Assembly (NCBI GenBank): GCA_016715195.1 | Contig: JADKBB010000002.1 | Span: 186,001 to 250,000 of the forward strand | Length of the DNA: 64,000 nucleotides | Direction: 5' to 3' | Source: Candidatus Villigracilis proximus | Lineage (GTDB): Bacteria > Chloroflexota > Anaerolineae > Anaerolineales > Villigracilaceae | In this document: positions 16,649 to 24,935 of the stretch, piece by piece | Numbering within the stretch: the stretch's first letter is position 1 | Layout of the letters: the number at the start of each line of letters is the position of its first letter | Translations under genes and position numbers: made by a program | Notes under the pieces: model-generated | Databases searched by the model: none | What the model saw: only the letters and a program-made list of their open reading frames with translations | Told to the model about the DNA's origin: nothing

Positions 16649-18008
16649 TCACTTTGCGAATTCTGTGATGACACGCGCCATGTGCTTTGCATGTTTGAGA
16701 TACAAATCCAGGCGGATGTTCTCATTGGGGGCGTGGGCTTTTGTATCAGGGTAGCCGTGGCCCATCGTCGCAACGGGCAGGCCGAGGTCATGGACGAACG
16801 GGTAGTTGGGGCCGGAGCCGCCGATCATGGGCACAATTTCCATTGGCACGCCAAAGGCGTCAGTTGCGGCATCCACAACGATCTTGATGAACGGGTCATC
16901 AGGATCAGTGCGCGCAGCAGGCTCTCCGCCGTGATATTGAATTTCCACATCTTCAAAACCCTGCGCATCAAGATGGGCGCGGAGTTTCTTGAGAATGTCT
17001 GTCGGCTTTTGATTCGGCACGAGTCTGAAATCTACTTTGGCAGAGGCGCGCGCCGGCTGGACTGTTTTTTGCCCAACGCCCTGATAGCCGCTTGTGATGC
17101 CGCAAATGGTGCAGGTGGGTGTGAAGACCTCTTCCATTTTCAGATCAATGCCGCCGGTGATGCCTTTGATAAAACTCTTTGCGCCATAGCGTGATTTATA
17201 TTCATCTTCAAAATCAGGAAGTTTATCCATCAACTCGCGGTCTCTGGCTGTGGGTTGAATCACATCATCATAAAAACCGGGGATGAGGATCCGCTCATCG
17301 ACGCCTTTCAAGCTGGCCAGTGCCCAAGTGAGTCGCCACGCCGCGTTAGGCAGGATACTGCCACCCAACCCCGAGTGGACGTCAGTGCCGAGTGACTCAA
17401 CTGAAAGTTCAACATAGCAAATGCCGCGCAGGCCGAGATATTGCATCGGCACTTCGCGATGATCCACGCCGCCGAATTCCCAAATGCAGGCATCGGCTTT
17501 TAATTTATCCATGTTTTGTTTGATGAATTCATGCAGATGTTCGCTGGCGGTTTCCTCTTCGCCTTCGATGATGAATTTGATGTTGCACGGAAGTTCACCG
17601 TCTTGTTCGAGAATTGAATCGATGGCGAACAAACGCGCAGTGAGATGACTCTTGTCATCGCTTACGCCGCGGCCATACATTTTTCCATCGCGGATCTCCG
17701 GCTCGAAGGGCGGAGATAGCCACAGATCCAATGGCTCAGGCGGCTGGACATCGTAATGATTGTAGATCAACAGCGTTTTATCGCTCTTGCCTTTTCGTTC
17801 TGCAAACACAACCGGCGCGCCGTCTGTTGCCATTACTTCGGCTGTGAATCCGCGTTTTTCAAGCATACCTTTTACAAGTTGAGCGCATTCTTTTAATCCA
17901 ATATTTTGCGCGCTAATACTGGGCTGTGATACATAAGTTGAAAGTTCGGAAAGGCTTTGATCAAGATTTTTTTCAGATGTACGGATCTATCTTTTTATAA
18001 TTGCTCAT
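16649..18008 (-). CDS. M20 family metallopeptidase/dipeptidase, frameshifted near its N-terminus
   Basis: About 453 codons. The long frame (from 17866) contains NHYDVQPPEPLDLW, MYGRGVSDDKSHLTARL, EGEEETASEHL and HSGLGG: the metal-binding H, D and EE residues of M20 carboxypeptidase/dipeptidases that hydrolyse peptides in the cytoplasm. This frame lacks the family's N-terminal helix. Upstream, AAAGGAGAAATTT precedes an ATG at 18008 (MSNYKKIDP). A one-base shift near 17979-17984 joins it to TSEKNLDQSLSELSTYVSQPS..., which completes the N-terminus and runs into the main frame. Most likely this is a single-base consensus error, not a pseudogene. Confidence 0.82.
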
Positions 18009-18031
18009 AAATTTCTCCTTTATTTGGGAGC

Positions 18032-18047
18032 GCGGACTTCAGTCCGC
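18032..18047. repeat. Tight palindrome GCGGACT-TC-AGTCCGC
   Basis: A perfect 7-bp inverted repeat with a 2-nt loop between the M20 peptidase and VTT-protein genes. It has no T-tract. The phrase belongs to the REP-like palindromic type found in spacers of several bacterial groups. Confidence 0.5.
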
Positions 18048-18061
18048 ACTAGAGATTTAGG

Positions 18062-18685
18062 TTATTTATAAAAACCTGCGATCCAGTCAATGGAATATGC
18101 GCCGGCGTAGGCAAACATTGCCATCTTAATCGTTTGCCCAACCCAGCAGGCCAGCAGAAACTGCCAAAGCGGAATTTTTGCAATGCCCGCAGCAATGCCT
18201 GCCATGTCGAAAAATGGATTTGGAAATGCTGAAAGCACAAGAATCACCCATGCTCCATATTTCTTCACCCAGGGCAGAATCTGATTGTAGATTTTTGTAT
18301 TTTCCACAATTGCCTGTCCGCTAAAACCTGCGAGGTAGCCGGTCAACTCGCCGATGGCGCCGCCTGCTCCGGCTGCAAACGCAACCCCAAGCGGATTAAG
18401 TACACTTCCCATGGCGAAGACGATTGCCACACCCGGCGCGGGCAGAATGACTGTGGCATTCGCCAGCAGCATGATCACGAAAATGCCCGGATATCCATAA
18501 GCCGTAAATTCATCCACATGGTCGCGGATACTATAAATATAGACCGTGATGCCAATGACGGCGGCCAATGCAAGCACGCGTAAAATGACAACGCCAACCC
18601 CAGATTTTTTATGATCTTGAATTGGCGTTGTTTCAGTTTTTACGGCTTGTTCTTTTTGCGGACTAGCTTTCTTCAATGGTGACAC
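18062..18685 (-). CDS. VTT/DedA-type (SNARE-associated) membrane protein
   Basis: 207 residues. A Lys-rich cytoplasmic N-terminus is followed by about five hydrophobic segments. The VTT-domain features are present: PAPGVAIVFAMGSVLNPLGVAFAAGAGGAIGE (with the GxxxGE/G-rich re-entrant helix) and VLSAFPNPFFDMAGIAAGI. Members of this superfamily (YqaA, DedA, TMEM41-like) move or scramble lipids and undecaprenyl carriers. It overlaps the cyclophilin gene by 23 nt and probably starts at a GTG within it, so it is translationally coupled to it. Confidence 0.78.
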   Translation of the reverse strand: MSPLKKASPQKEQAVKTETTPIQDHKKSGVGVVILRVLALAAVIGITVYIYSIRDHVDEFTAYGYPGIFVIMLLANATVILPAPGVAIVFAMGSVLNPLGVAFAAGAGGAIGELTGYLAGFSGQAIVENTKIYNQILPWVKKYGAWVILVLSAFPNPFFDMAGIAAGIAKIPLWQFLLACWVGQTIKMAMFAYAGAYSIDWIAGFYK

Positions 18686-19172
18686 GGATGATCTTCACCG
18701 CAGGCGCATTGACATTGCCCGGATCGCGCGCAGGAATGGACATCAAAACATCCAGCCCTTCCACGATCTGGCCGAAGACAGTGTGCTTGCCATTCAAATG
18801 GGGCGTGGGGCCGTGAGTGATGAAGAACTGCGAGCCGTTGGTGCTGGGGCCGGCATTTGCCATCGAGAGAATTCCGCGCTTGTCATGTTTCAAGCTGGCA
18901 TCGAATTCATCGCCAAATTTGTAGCCGGGGCCGCCGCGGCCGGTGCCGGTTGGGTCGCCGCCCTGCACCATGAAATTGTCGATCACACGATGGAAGATGA
19001 CACCATCATAATATCCTTCACGGGAAAGGAAGACGAAGTTATTTACGGTGATCGGTGTTTTTTCTGCGAATAATTCAATCACCATGATGCCGTTGTCGGT
19101 TTCCATGTGTGCTTTGTATTGCTTCTTCGGGTCGATCAACATTGCGGGGGGAGTGTTCCATTGTTTTGCCAT
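18663..19172 (-). CDS. Cyclophilin-type peptidyl-prolyl cis-trans isomerase
   Basis: 169 residues. The complete cyclophilin core is visible: TVNNFVFLSREGYYDGVIFHRVIDNFMVQGGDPTGTGRGGPGY, with the catalytic arginine in FHRV, then SMANAGPSTNGSQFFIT and HTVFGQIVEG. It catalyses prolyl isomerisation during folding. No signal peptide is present, so it is cytoplasmic. AGGAG lies 8 nt before the ATG. The VTT membrane protein is translated from an overlapping start. Confidence 0.93.
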   Translation of the reverse strand: MAKQWNTPPAMLIDPKKQYKAHMETDNGIMVIELFAEKTPITVNNFVFLSREGYYDGVIFHRVIDNFMVQGGDPTGTGRGGPGYKFGDEFDASLKHDKRGILSMANAGPSTNGSQFFITHGPTPHLNGKHTVFGQIVEGLDVLMSIPARDPGNVNAPAVKIIRVTIEES

Positions 19173-19247
19173 TTTTAAATCTCCTATATTTACGTTTTGA
19201 TATTGTGAATAACAAAATTTATCAAGAATAGAAACTCTGTTGAAACC

Positions 19248-19871
19248 TTATTTTAATAATGTTTCTATTCTTGCTACTACCATATCCAGAGCGGCAACGT
19301 TATGTCCGCCTTCGGGGATGATCACATCTGCATATCGTTTGGAAAGCTCAACGAATTCAAGATGCATCGGGCGGACCGTTGCCTCATATTGTTTGATGAC
19401 TGATTCGGCTGTGCGTCCGCGCTCGGTGATGTCGCGCCGTAAACGGCGAATGAAACGGACATCTGCATCTGCATCCACAAAAATTTTTACATCGAACAAT
19501 TTTCGCAGTTCAGGTTCCACAAAAATCAGCACGCCCTCCACGATAATCACTCCGCGCGGCGCAACGGTAAAGGTCTGGCCGGTGCGGCTGTCGGTGGAGA
19601 AATCGTAGATCGGGACTTCAACAGGTTGCAGGTCACGCAATGATTCGACGTGTTTGATCAATAATTCAGTTTCGAGGGAATTCGGGTGGTCAAAGTTAAC
19701 ATCTCTGCGCAGGATGGGAGGCAGTCCGGTTAGATCTTTGTAATATGAATCATGCTGAAGGTATGCAATTCGATCCGCCCCAACGCGATTGAGAATTTCC
19801 TGGGCGACCGTTGTTTTGCCGGAGCCTGATCCACCGGCGATGCCAATGACCAAGGGATGATTAGGACTCAT
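19248..19871 (-). CDS. udk: Uridine/cytidine kinase
   Basis: 207 residues, the Udk length. The Walker A is GIAGGSGSGKTTVAQ at the N-terminus. It is followed by YLQHDSYYKD, NFDHPNSLETELL, VPIYDFSTDSRTGQT and GVLIFVEPELRKLFDVKIFVDADADVRFIRRLRRDI, all conserved uridine kinase blocks. The enzyme phosphorylates uridine and cytidine with ATP/GTP in pyrimidine salvage. The ATG at 19871 is used because the family starts there. A TATAAT box lies 7 nt before it and no Shine-Dalgarno sequence is present, so the mRNA is probably leaderless. Confidence 0.93.
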   Translation of the reverse strand: MSPNHPLVIGIAGGSGSGKTTVAQEILNRVGADRIAYLQHDSYYKDLTGLPPILRRDVNFDHPNSLETELLIKHVESLRDLQPVEVPIYDFSTDSRTGQTFTVAPRGVIIVEGVLIFVEPELRKLFDVKIFVDADADVRFIRRLRRDITERGRTAESVIKQYEATVRPMHLEFVELSKRYADVIIPEGGHNVAALDMVVARIETLLK

Positions 19872-19878
19872 ATTTTTG

Positions 19879-19884
19879 ATTATA
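19879..19884 (-). promoter_or_regulatory. TATAAT -10 box 7 nt before the udk start
   Basis: GGGCTATAATCAAAAAT followed immediately by ATG on the minus strand. The expected transcription start coincides with the start codon. Confidence 0.5.
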
Positions 19885-19946
19885 GCCCATGAATGAAAAA
19901 ACGGCTCCGGGCGGACCTGGAGCCTGTTTCGTGCGACGATGAGCAT

Positions 19947-20447
19947 TTATTTGCGCTTGAAGATTCCCGTCAACGCCTGCCAGATCGGACAACGATCATA
20001 AATCCCCATAAAAGCGAGAATCCCGCCGACGCCCGCGATCAACCAGCTGCTGGTTGAAATCCCGACCATGATAAATAGTCCGCCAGCGCCGAGACGTAAC
20101 ATGCGGTCAAATTGTGTGAGCGGAACTTTTACTTCTTTGCCTTCCGCCAACGCTTCAAACATGGTCCGGTAATTTCCTTCAGTTTGTGCGCCGGTTACAC
20201 GCCCAACTTCTTTTCCATTGCGCAGTGTAATGACCGTTGGAATGCCAAAGACGCGAAATTGTTCCAACACTTCGCGTGAGTCATCTGCGTTGATCGGCAT
20301 GAATTCCACTTTTTCGGCATATTCTTTTGCGAGTTTATCCAAAATGGGTTTTGTCATCTTGCATGGGCCGCACCACGGCGCCCAAAAATCAATGATGACC
20401 GGTTTTTCTGATTCTGAAATTTTTTGTTGAAATTCTGTTTTATTCAT
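19947..20447 (-). CDS. Thioredoxin domain fused to a DUF2892-like membrane tail
   Basis: 166 residues. Residues 1-108 are a thioredoxin fold with the active site FWAPWCGPCK and the cis-proline region FGIPTVITLRNG. Residues ~115-166 form two hydrophobic helices ending DRCPIWQALTG, which resembles DUF2892 (YgaP-like inner-membrane domain). Thioredoxin thus appears tethered to the membrane with its CXXC on one face. The next gene upstream is a separate DUF2892 protein with a matching FCPLY end, suggesting they act together. Both follow a Crp/Fnr regulator, pointing to redox or sulfur/oxygen response. Confidence 0.85.
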   Translation of the reverse strand: MNKTEFQQKISESEKPVIIDFWAPWCGPCKMTKPILDKLAKEYAEKVEFMPINADDSREVLEQFRVFGIPTVITLRNGKEVGRVTGAQTEGNYRTMFEALAEGKEVKVPLTQFDRMLRLGAGGLFIMVGISTSSWLIAGVGGILAFMGIYDRCPIWQALTGIFKRK

Positions 20448-20498
20448 GGCTGATAATTTTGGAGCGGATGATTTCTCATCCGCTCCAATAGGTGTTGA

Positions 20499-20696
20499 TT
20501 ATTTATATGTGCTGAGCTTGAAAGGCACATACAACGGGCAGAAGGCGATCACAGATGTGAGCAGGAACACCGCGCCGAGAACAACGAGCACGATGCCGAG
20601 AGTTCCGGTGACAATTCCGCCGAAGTATAAATAGGCGAACAAGGCGGCGATCACGACACGGACGATGCGATCAGTATTAGACATATTGCGTTTCAT
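20499..20696 (-). CDS. DUF2892 small membrane protein
   Basis: 65 residues. It has the DUF2892 pattern: MSNTDRIVRVVIAALFAYLYF..., two transmembrane helices, then FCPLYVPFKLST, with a cysteine typical of the family. AAAGGAG 7 nt before the ATG at 20696 supports the start. Members often accompany rhodanese, thioredoxin or sulfide-oxidising genes; here the partner is the thioredoxin fusion 51 nt downstream. The 5' leader carries the direct repeat TTGGTTGATTAG twice and is preceded by a Crp/Fnr-like palindrome. Confidence 0.85.
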   Translation of the reverse strand: MKRNMSNTDRIVRVVIAALFAYLYFGGIVTGTLGIVLVVLGAVFLLTSVIAFCPLYVPFKLSTYK

Positions 20697-20708
20697 AGTA
20701 AATCTCCT

Positions 20709-20734
20709 TTGGTTGATTAGCTTGGTTGATTAGA
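20709..20734 (-). repeat. Two direct repeats TTGGTTGATTAG in the DUF2892 leader
   Basis: Two adjacent 12-13 nt copies (plus-strand orientation) between the predicted transcription start and the Shine-Dalgarno sequence, followed by TTGATATCAA, a 10-bp palindrome. Could be a second regulator site or an mRNA feature. Confidence 0.4.
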
Positions 20735-20745
20735 TTGATATCAAC

Positions 20746-20786
20746 AGTATAGGAGACTTCCCGTTTTCTGTCGGTGACAATGTCAC
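20746..20786 (-). promoter_or_regulatory. Promoter of the DUF2892-thioredoxin unit with Crp/Fnr-like palindrome
   Basis: The -10 box TATACT (minus strand, 20751-20746) predicts a start near 20739. The palindrome GTGACA-A-TGTCAC (20774-20786) is centred about 41 bp upstream of that start, the class II activator position. The -35 region reads CCGACA, 17 bp from the -10. The palindrome overlaps the stop codon of the Crp/Fnr gene itself. Confidence 0.5.
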
Positions 20787-21457
20787 ATAAGCGAACGGGA
20801 TTCCAGTAGCTCAAAATCCAATACTTCCACGGTGCCGCGCCCGGAGCGGATGCTTCCATCGCTGACGAAATCTTCGAGTAAGCGGCTGATCACTTCACGC
20901 GAACTTCCCAATTCCGAAGCGATTTCCTGATGTGTAATGCGTAACGGGTTTTGTTTTCTAGCCTGGCTTAATAATAGCGAAGCAACACGGCGGTCCATGC
21001 GGCGAAAAGCGACTTCATCAATGATCGCCATCACCGTGAACAGTCTTTGGGATAACAGATCAAAAATAAACTCACGCCACAAGTCATGCCGTTTTACCCA
21101 ATCACGAAAAACGTCCGCTGGAATCATTACCGCTTCCGCATCCTGCTCAACTGTTGCCACAGCAGGAAATGTCTTTTGACTCAAAATGGCATTGGCGGTC
21201 AAAATGCAAGACGAGCCGTTTCCAAAACGATATAAAGTAATTTCACGGCCCGTCTCGCCGATCTTGTAAACACGCACCACACCCGAGATCAATAGCGCAA
21301 TAGACTCAACCCGGTCGCCTTCGAGAAACACATCATGGCCGGCAGGGATGCGCGCAAAAGAAGCCGCTTGCTGAAATTCACGCGCGAAAGCCGCATCCGC
21401 TTGCTGAAGGATGGGCAGTAATAGTGCAATGCGATTGAATTGAGCGTTATCGATCAT
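20783..21457 (-). CDS. Crp/Fnr family transcription regulator
   Basis: 224 residues. The N-terminal cyclic-nucleotide-binding-like beta barrel (RIPAGHDVFLEGDRVESIALLISGVVRVYK) lacks the cAMP-contacting RxS/T pair, and few cysteines are present, so neither cAMP nor a classic Fe-S cluster is likely. The C-terminal helix-turn-helix is clear: RITHQEIASELGSSREVISRLLEDF, ending with a wing. It probably activates the DUF2892-thioredoxin genes directly downstream, where a dyad matching Crp/Fnr sites sits at the correct distance. Ligand unknown. Confidence 0.88.
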   Translation of the reverse strand: MIDNAQFNRIALLLPILQQADAAFAREFQQAASFARIPAGHDVFLEGDRVESIALLISGVVRVYKIGETGREITLYRFGNGSSCILTANAILSQKTFPAVATVEQDAEAVMIPADVFRDWVKRHDLWREFIFDLLSQRLFTVMAIIDEVAFRRMDRRVASLLLSQARKQNPLRITHQEIASELGSSREVISRLLEDFVSDGSIRSGRGTVEVLDFELLESRSLM

Positions 21458-21478
21458 CTGGCAATCGCGTGCTGTGAA

Positions 21479-22330
21479 TTATTCAAAACTGAAGGCAAGA
21501 CCCACAGTCCCCGGGCCGGTGTGGGTTCCAACTACAGGGCTGACTTCTGCAAAAATGGTTTCTATTGGATTAAGTTGCTGCGCGGCACGATCAAGCAGTG
21601 TTTTTGCATCATCAGCTGCATTTGCATGTAACGTTGCCAGTCGAATATTTTATTTTCCTTTTACCTGTTCGGCAACCAATTCCAATACGCGGTCGTGCGC
21701 TTTTGATTTTGTGCGGATTCTTTCCACGCCTTCCACTTTGCCTTCTTTGAGTGCAAGGATTGGTTTCAGGTTAAGAGCAGAGCCAATAAAACGCTGTGCG
21801 CCGCCAATGCGTCCGCCGCGATGTAGGAATTCGAGGGTGTCTACTGCGAAGAAAAGGCCTGAATTCTTTTTTGTCACTTCCACAGCGGCGATACACTCAC
21901 TTAAGCTGGATCCACTTTCGGCGGCGCGAGCAGCGGCCAGTACGATCAAACCTAGACTCATTGAGGTGGCGAAGCTATCCACAATGGCAACTTTTTCGCC
22001 GGCGGTTCCCATCGTCTCTTTTGCTTGCAGTGCAGATTGCATGGTGCCTGAGAGTTTTGATGAAACAAAAAGCCCGAGGATCTCAAATCCCTGATCTATA
22101 AGGTTTTGAAAAGTAGCTTGCATGGTGGACGGAGAAACTTGTGATGAAGACGGCATCGTTTTGGCAGTTTTTAAACGAATATAAAACTCTGTCGGTTGAA
22201 TATCTATTCCGTCTCGAAATTCCTGTTCACCCCAAATGAGGATCTGCGGTGCAACGGTAATGTTGTGTTTCTTAATAATGTCTGCGGGTAAAAATGAAGT
22301 GCTGTCTGTGACAATTGCAATTTTTGACAT
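21479..22330 (-). CDS. DegV family fatty-acid-binding protein with in-frame TAA
   Basis: The full span encodes 283 residues, the normal DegV size. It starts MSKIAIVTDSTSFLP, the DegV N-terminal signature, and contains SSKLSGTMQSA (fatty-acid carboxylate binding) and DTLEFLHRGGRIGGAQ. After VKGK at residue ~226 a TAA stop (21650-21652) interrupts, yet the same frame continues NIRLATLHANAADD... to EVSPVVGTHTGPGTVGLAF, the conserved DegV C-terminus. DegV/FakB proteins carry fatty acids to FakA kinase. The lesion may be a CAA-to-TAA change, a consensus error, or readthrough. GGAG lies 7 nt before the ATG. Confidence 0.85.
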
Positions 22331-22373
22331 ATTTTTCTCCAGGTCGGTTTTTGAATGAATGACCGCAATTTTA

Positions 22374-22386
22374 CCCCCAGTGGGGG
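22374..22386. promoter_or_regulatory. G/C-tract palindrome CCCCC-AGT-GGGGG
   Basis: A 5-bp G:C inverted repeat in the divergent spacer between degV (start 22330) and mreB (start 22478). Flanking TA and TT give TTACCCCCAGTGGGGGATTG. G-tract dyads like this occur in CsoR/RcnR-type metal operators, but no such regulator is in the window. Function unproven. Confidence 0.3.
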
Positions 22387-22423
22387 ATTGCGTATATGAA
22401 AAATAAGTTTTCATTGCTCATGG

Positions 22424-22429
22424 TATAAT
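22424..22429 (+). promoter_or_regulatory. -10 box upstream of mreB
   Basis: GGTATAATTG 48 nt before the mreB start. No convincing -35 box is seen. It is the only -10-like box before the shape operon and so probably serves mreBCD-mrdA. Confidence 0.45.
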
Positions 22430-22477
22430 TGTATTTAAACGTAATGAAATACAAAGATTTTTATTTAGGAGCCTATT

Positions 22478-23551
22478 TTGGCCTTCAACCCTATTAACTG
22501 GCTGCTAGGCCTTTTCTCTCTTGATATTGCCATAGACCTTGGCACTGCGAATACACTGGTTCATGTTCGCGGTAAAGGGATTGTTATTAACGAGCCGTCA
22601 TGGGTAACTGTCGACAAGAAATTGCGGCAGCCGTTGGCGATCGGCCTCGAAGCCAAGGAAATGGTCGGACGTACCCCTAGTAATGTCGTGGTTGTGCGTC
22701 CTATTCGAGATGGGGTAATTGCCGAATTCGATGTCACCCAGGTTATGCTTGAATATTTTATTGGCAAAGTCCATGAACAAAGCATGGTTCCATTGCCGCG
22801 TCCGCGCGTGATCGTTGGGCTGCCTACAGGCGTGACCGAAGTGGAAAAGCGCGCGGTCTATGATGCAGTGATGGCCTCTGGCGCACGTCAGGCGATGCTG
22901 ATCGAAGAACCGATCGCTGCCGCGCTGGGAGCTGGTCTGCCAGTCGGAGAGATTCGCGGCTCAATGGTTGTGGACATCGGCGGTGGTACCACTGAAGTCG
23001 CTGTGTTATCCATGAGCGGTGTGGTTGCCTCCCGTTCTCTGCGTGTTGCAGGCGACGAGATGGATCAGGATGTTGTTCAATATCTTCGCAATAAATATAA
23101 TCTGTTGATCGGTGAAGGCAATGCTGAGCAGATCAAATGGCAAATTGGCTCAGCTTATCCGTTACAGCCCGAAAAAACAATGGAAGTGCGTGGTCGAAAT
23201 CTTGTCACTGGTTTGCCTGAGACGGTTGAGGTTTCTTCCATTGAAATACGTGAAGCCCTTGCCGGTTCTGTGCAGGTAATTATCGACACCGTCCGCGATG
23301 CTTTGGATGAAATTCCGCCGGAGATCGTAGCCGACCTGATGGATATTGGCATTTGTCTGGCAGGCGGCGGCGCACTTTTACAAGGACTTGCAGAACGCCT
23401 GACCGATGAATTGAAATTACGTGTCTGGGTTGCTGAAGACTCGCTCACTTGTGTTGCGCGTGGCGCTGCGATGATCTTTGAAGACCTGCCAACACTTGGC
23501 CGTTATTTGGTTGGTTTGGAGCGCGGTAGTACGCGTCACATTCCTGGATAA
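22478..23551 (+). CDS. mreB: Rod shape-determining actin homologue MreB
   Basis: 357 residues. Actin-family phosphate loops are visible: DIAIDLGTANTLVHVRGKGIVINEPS, VVDIGGGTTEVAVLSMSG and GICLAGGGALLQGL. The EEPIAAALGAGLPV motif matches MreB/Mbl. MreB polymerises beneath the membrane and guides the elongasome. The start codon is TTG, supported by TTTAGGAG 7 nt upstream; no ATG fits. It is first of the plus-strand shape and division block and mreC follows by 37 nt. Confidence 0.96.
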   Translation: MAFNPINWLLGLFSLDIAIDLGTANTLVHVRGKGIVINEPSWVTVDKKLRQPLAIGLEAKEMVGRTPSNVVVVRPIRDGVIAEFDVTQVMLEYFIGKVHEQSMVPLPRPRVIVGLPTGVTEVEKRAVYDAVMASGARQAMLIEEPIAAALGAGLPVGEIRGSMVVDIGGGTTEVAVLSMSGVVASRSLRVAGDEMDQDVVQYLRNKYNLLIGEGNAEQIKWQIGSAYPLQPEKTMEVRGRNLVTGLPETVEVSSIEIREALAGSVQVIIDTVRDALDEIPPEIVADLMDIGICLAGGGALLQGLAERLTDELKLRVWVAEDSLTCVARGAAMIFEDLPTLGRYLVGLERGSTRHIPG

Positions 23552-23588
23552 TTGCTTTTTGGCTTTTTTGCCTGAGGCAAACTAAAAT

Positions 23589-24411
23589 ATGAACTCCCGT
23601 TCTTTACAAACAACGATAATTTTTCTTGTGGTGGGGGGGATTCTGGCCCTGGCCCTCGGCGGCTTTTTTGGTTCCACTTCAAGACAATTTAATTCCGTTT
23701 TGATCGAATTGCAAATGTGGATATCTTCCCGTTATCTTGGCTTTCAGGACTTTGTCACTGCGCCGCGTGATATTGTTTCTTTGCGTGCCCGCAATGTCGA
23801 ATTGGAATCACAGGTGTCGCAGTTACAGGCTCAGGTCATCGAGTTACAGCAGCGTGTAAATGAGACAGAAATCCTTGCCGCGCTTGTCGATTTTTCCCGT
23901 TCAAATCCTGAAAGTACATATAAAGCTGCCGCTGTAATTGGCCGCGACCCAAGTCCATTTTTACATTACATTATTATTAATCGCGGTTCGAACGATGATA
24001 TTCGGCGTGGTATGCCTGTTGTGACCAATCAAGGTTTGGTAGGTCGTGGATGCAGTTATTGCTGATGCGGCGCGTGTGCAGCTAATTACCGACCCCGCAT
24101 CAGCCATCAATGTTTATTTGCAAAATGCAGAGACAGATGCCGTACTCTTCGGGTCGGTTACCGGCGATGTTTCTTTGGATATGATCTCGCAGGATACACC
24201 GGTGGAAGCCGGCGATCTTATTTTGACCTCCGGTCTGGGCGGCGGGTATCCGTCTGATTTGCCCCTCGGGCAGGTGGTTACGCTCCGCACCCTTGAGTTT
24301 GAACTCTTTCAACAAGCCACAGTCCAGTCTGCTGTGGATTTCACCCGTCTTGAGATTGTTCTGGTGATTACGAATTTCCGTCCGGTGGATATTTCACCGC
24401 TTGAGCCTTAA
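23589..24411 (+). CDS. mreC: Rod shape-determining protein MreC, frameshifted
   Basis: About 274 residues in two frames. The N-terminal part has one TM anchor, then SLRARNVELESQVSQLQAQVIELQQRVNETEILAALVDF, the MreC coiled coil, and AAAVIGRDPSPFLHYIIINRGSNDDIRRGMPVVTNQGLVGR, the core beta domain. The second frame continues VDAVIADAARVQLITDPASAINVYLQ and GLGGGYPSDLPLGQVV, the conserved C-terminal half. The break is at about 24041-24050 (GGTCGTGGATGC). MreC is a periplasmic scaffold that links MreB to PBP2. A consensus error is likely because both halves are well conserved. Confidence 0.9.
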
Positions 24412-24434
24412 CCCTTCCCCTTAAACGATTTAAT

Positions 24435-24935
24435 ATGCGAAATCTTGTTGCTTTTCCTTTGCTTGGATTGGCCGTGATTCTTCAATCCTCTGTGATTAGT
24501 CAGGTAAAGTTACTTTCCGGCTATGCCGACTTGCCTTTGCTTGTGCTGGCTGCGTGGGCATTACAGGAACGTGTAAAATCGGCCTGGCATTGGACTGCGC
24601 TTGCCTGCATCATGCTTAGCTTTGTTTCCAGTATGCCCTGGCCCGTCCTATTCATTGGATACTTTTCAGTTGTTTTTATTGCACAAGCCCTGCAAAGACG
24701 TGTCTGGCAGGCGCCCTTGCTGGCAATGTTTAGCGTCACTTTTACCGGCACCTTGTTTATCAACATCTTATCTTTTGCTGTTTTGCGCATTTTGGGCACA
24801 CCCTTCTCTTTTGCAGATGTGATAGGATTAATTGTCCTGCCCAGCCTGTTGCTTAACATGTTGTTCTCGATCCTGATCTATGCGTTTATGCGTGAATTAT
24901 CGCGTTGGGTCTATCCTTTAGAGGAGTATGAATGA
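24435..24935 (+). CDS. mreD: Rod shape-determining membrane protein MreD
   Basis: 166 residues with five hydrophobic segments, the typical MreD topology and size. Sequence conservation in MreD is low; the assignment comes from length, hydrophobicity, the YADLPLLVLAAWALQERVKSAW segment and its place between mreC and mrdA. MreD joins MreC in the elongasome membrane complex. Its stop overlaps the mrdA start by 4 nt. Confidence 0.88.
   Translation: MRNLVAFPLLGLAVILQSSVISQVKLLSGYADLPLLVLAAWALQERVKSAWHWTALACIMLSFVSSMPWPVLFIGYFSVVFIAQALQRRVWQAPLLAMFSVTFTGTLFINILSFAVLRILGTPFSFADVIGLIVLPSLLLNMLFSILIYAFMRELSRWVYPLEEYE

Noticed and set aside
20783..21457. cAMP-dependent Crp
   Set aside because: The nucleotide-contacting residues in the barrel are not visible; only the fold and helix-turn-helix support a Crp/Fnr family call.
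21474..22094. 206-residue plus-strand open frame over degV
   Set aside because: Antisense to a well-conserved DegV gene, Ser/Arg/Pro-rich shadow composition, no start signal.
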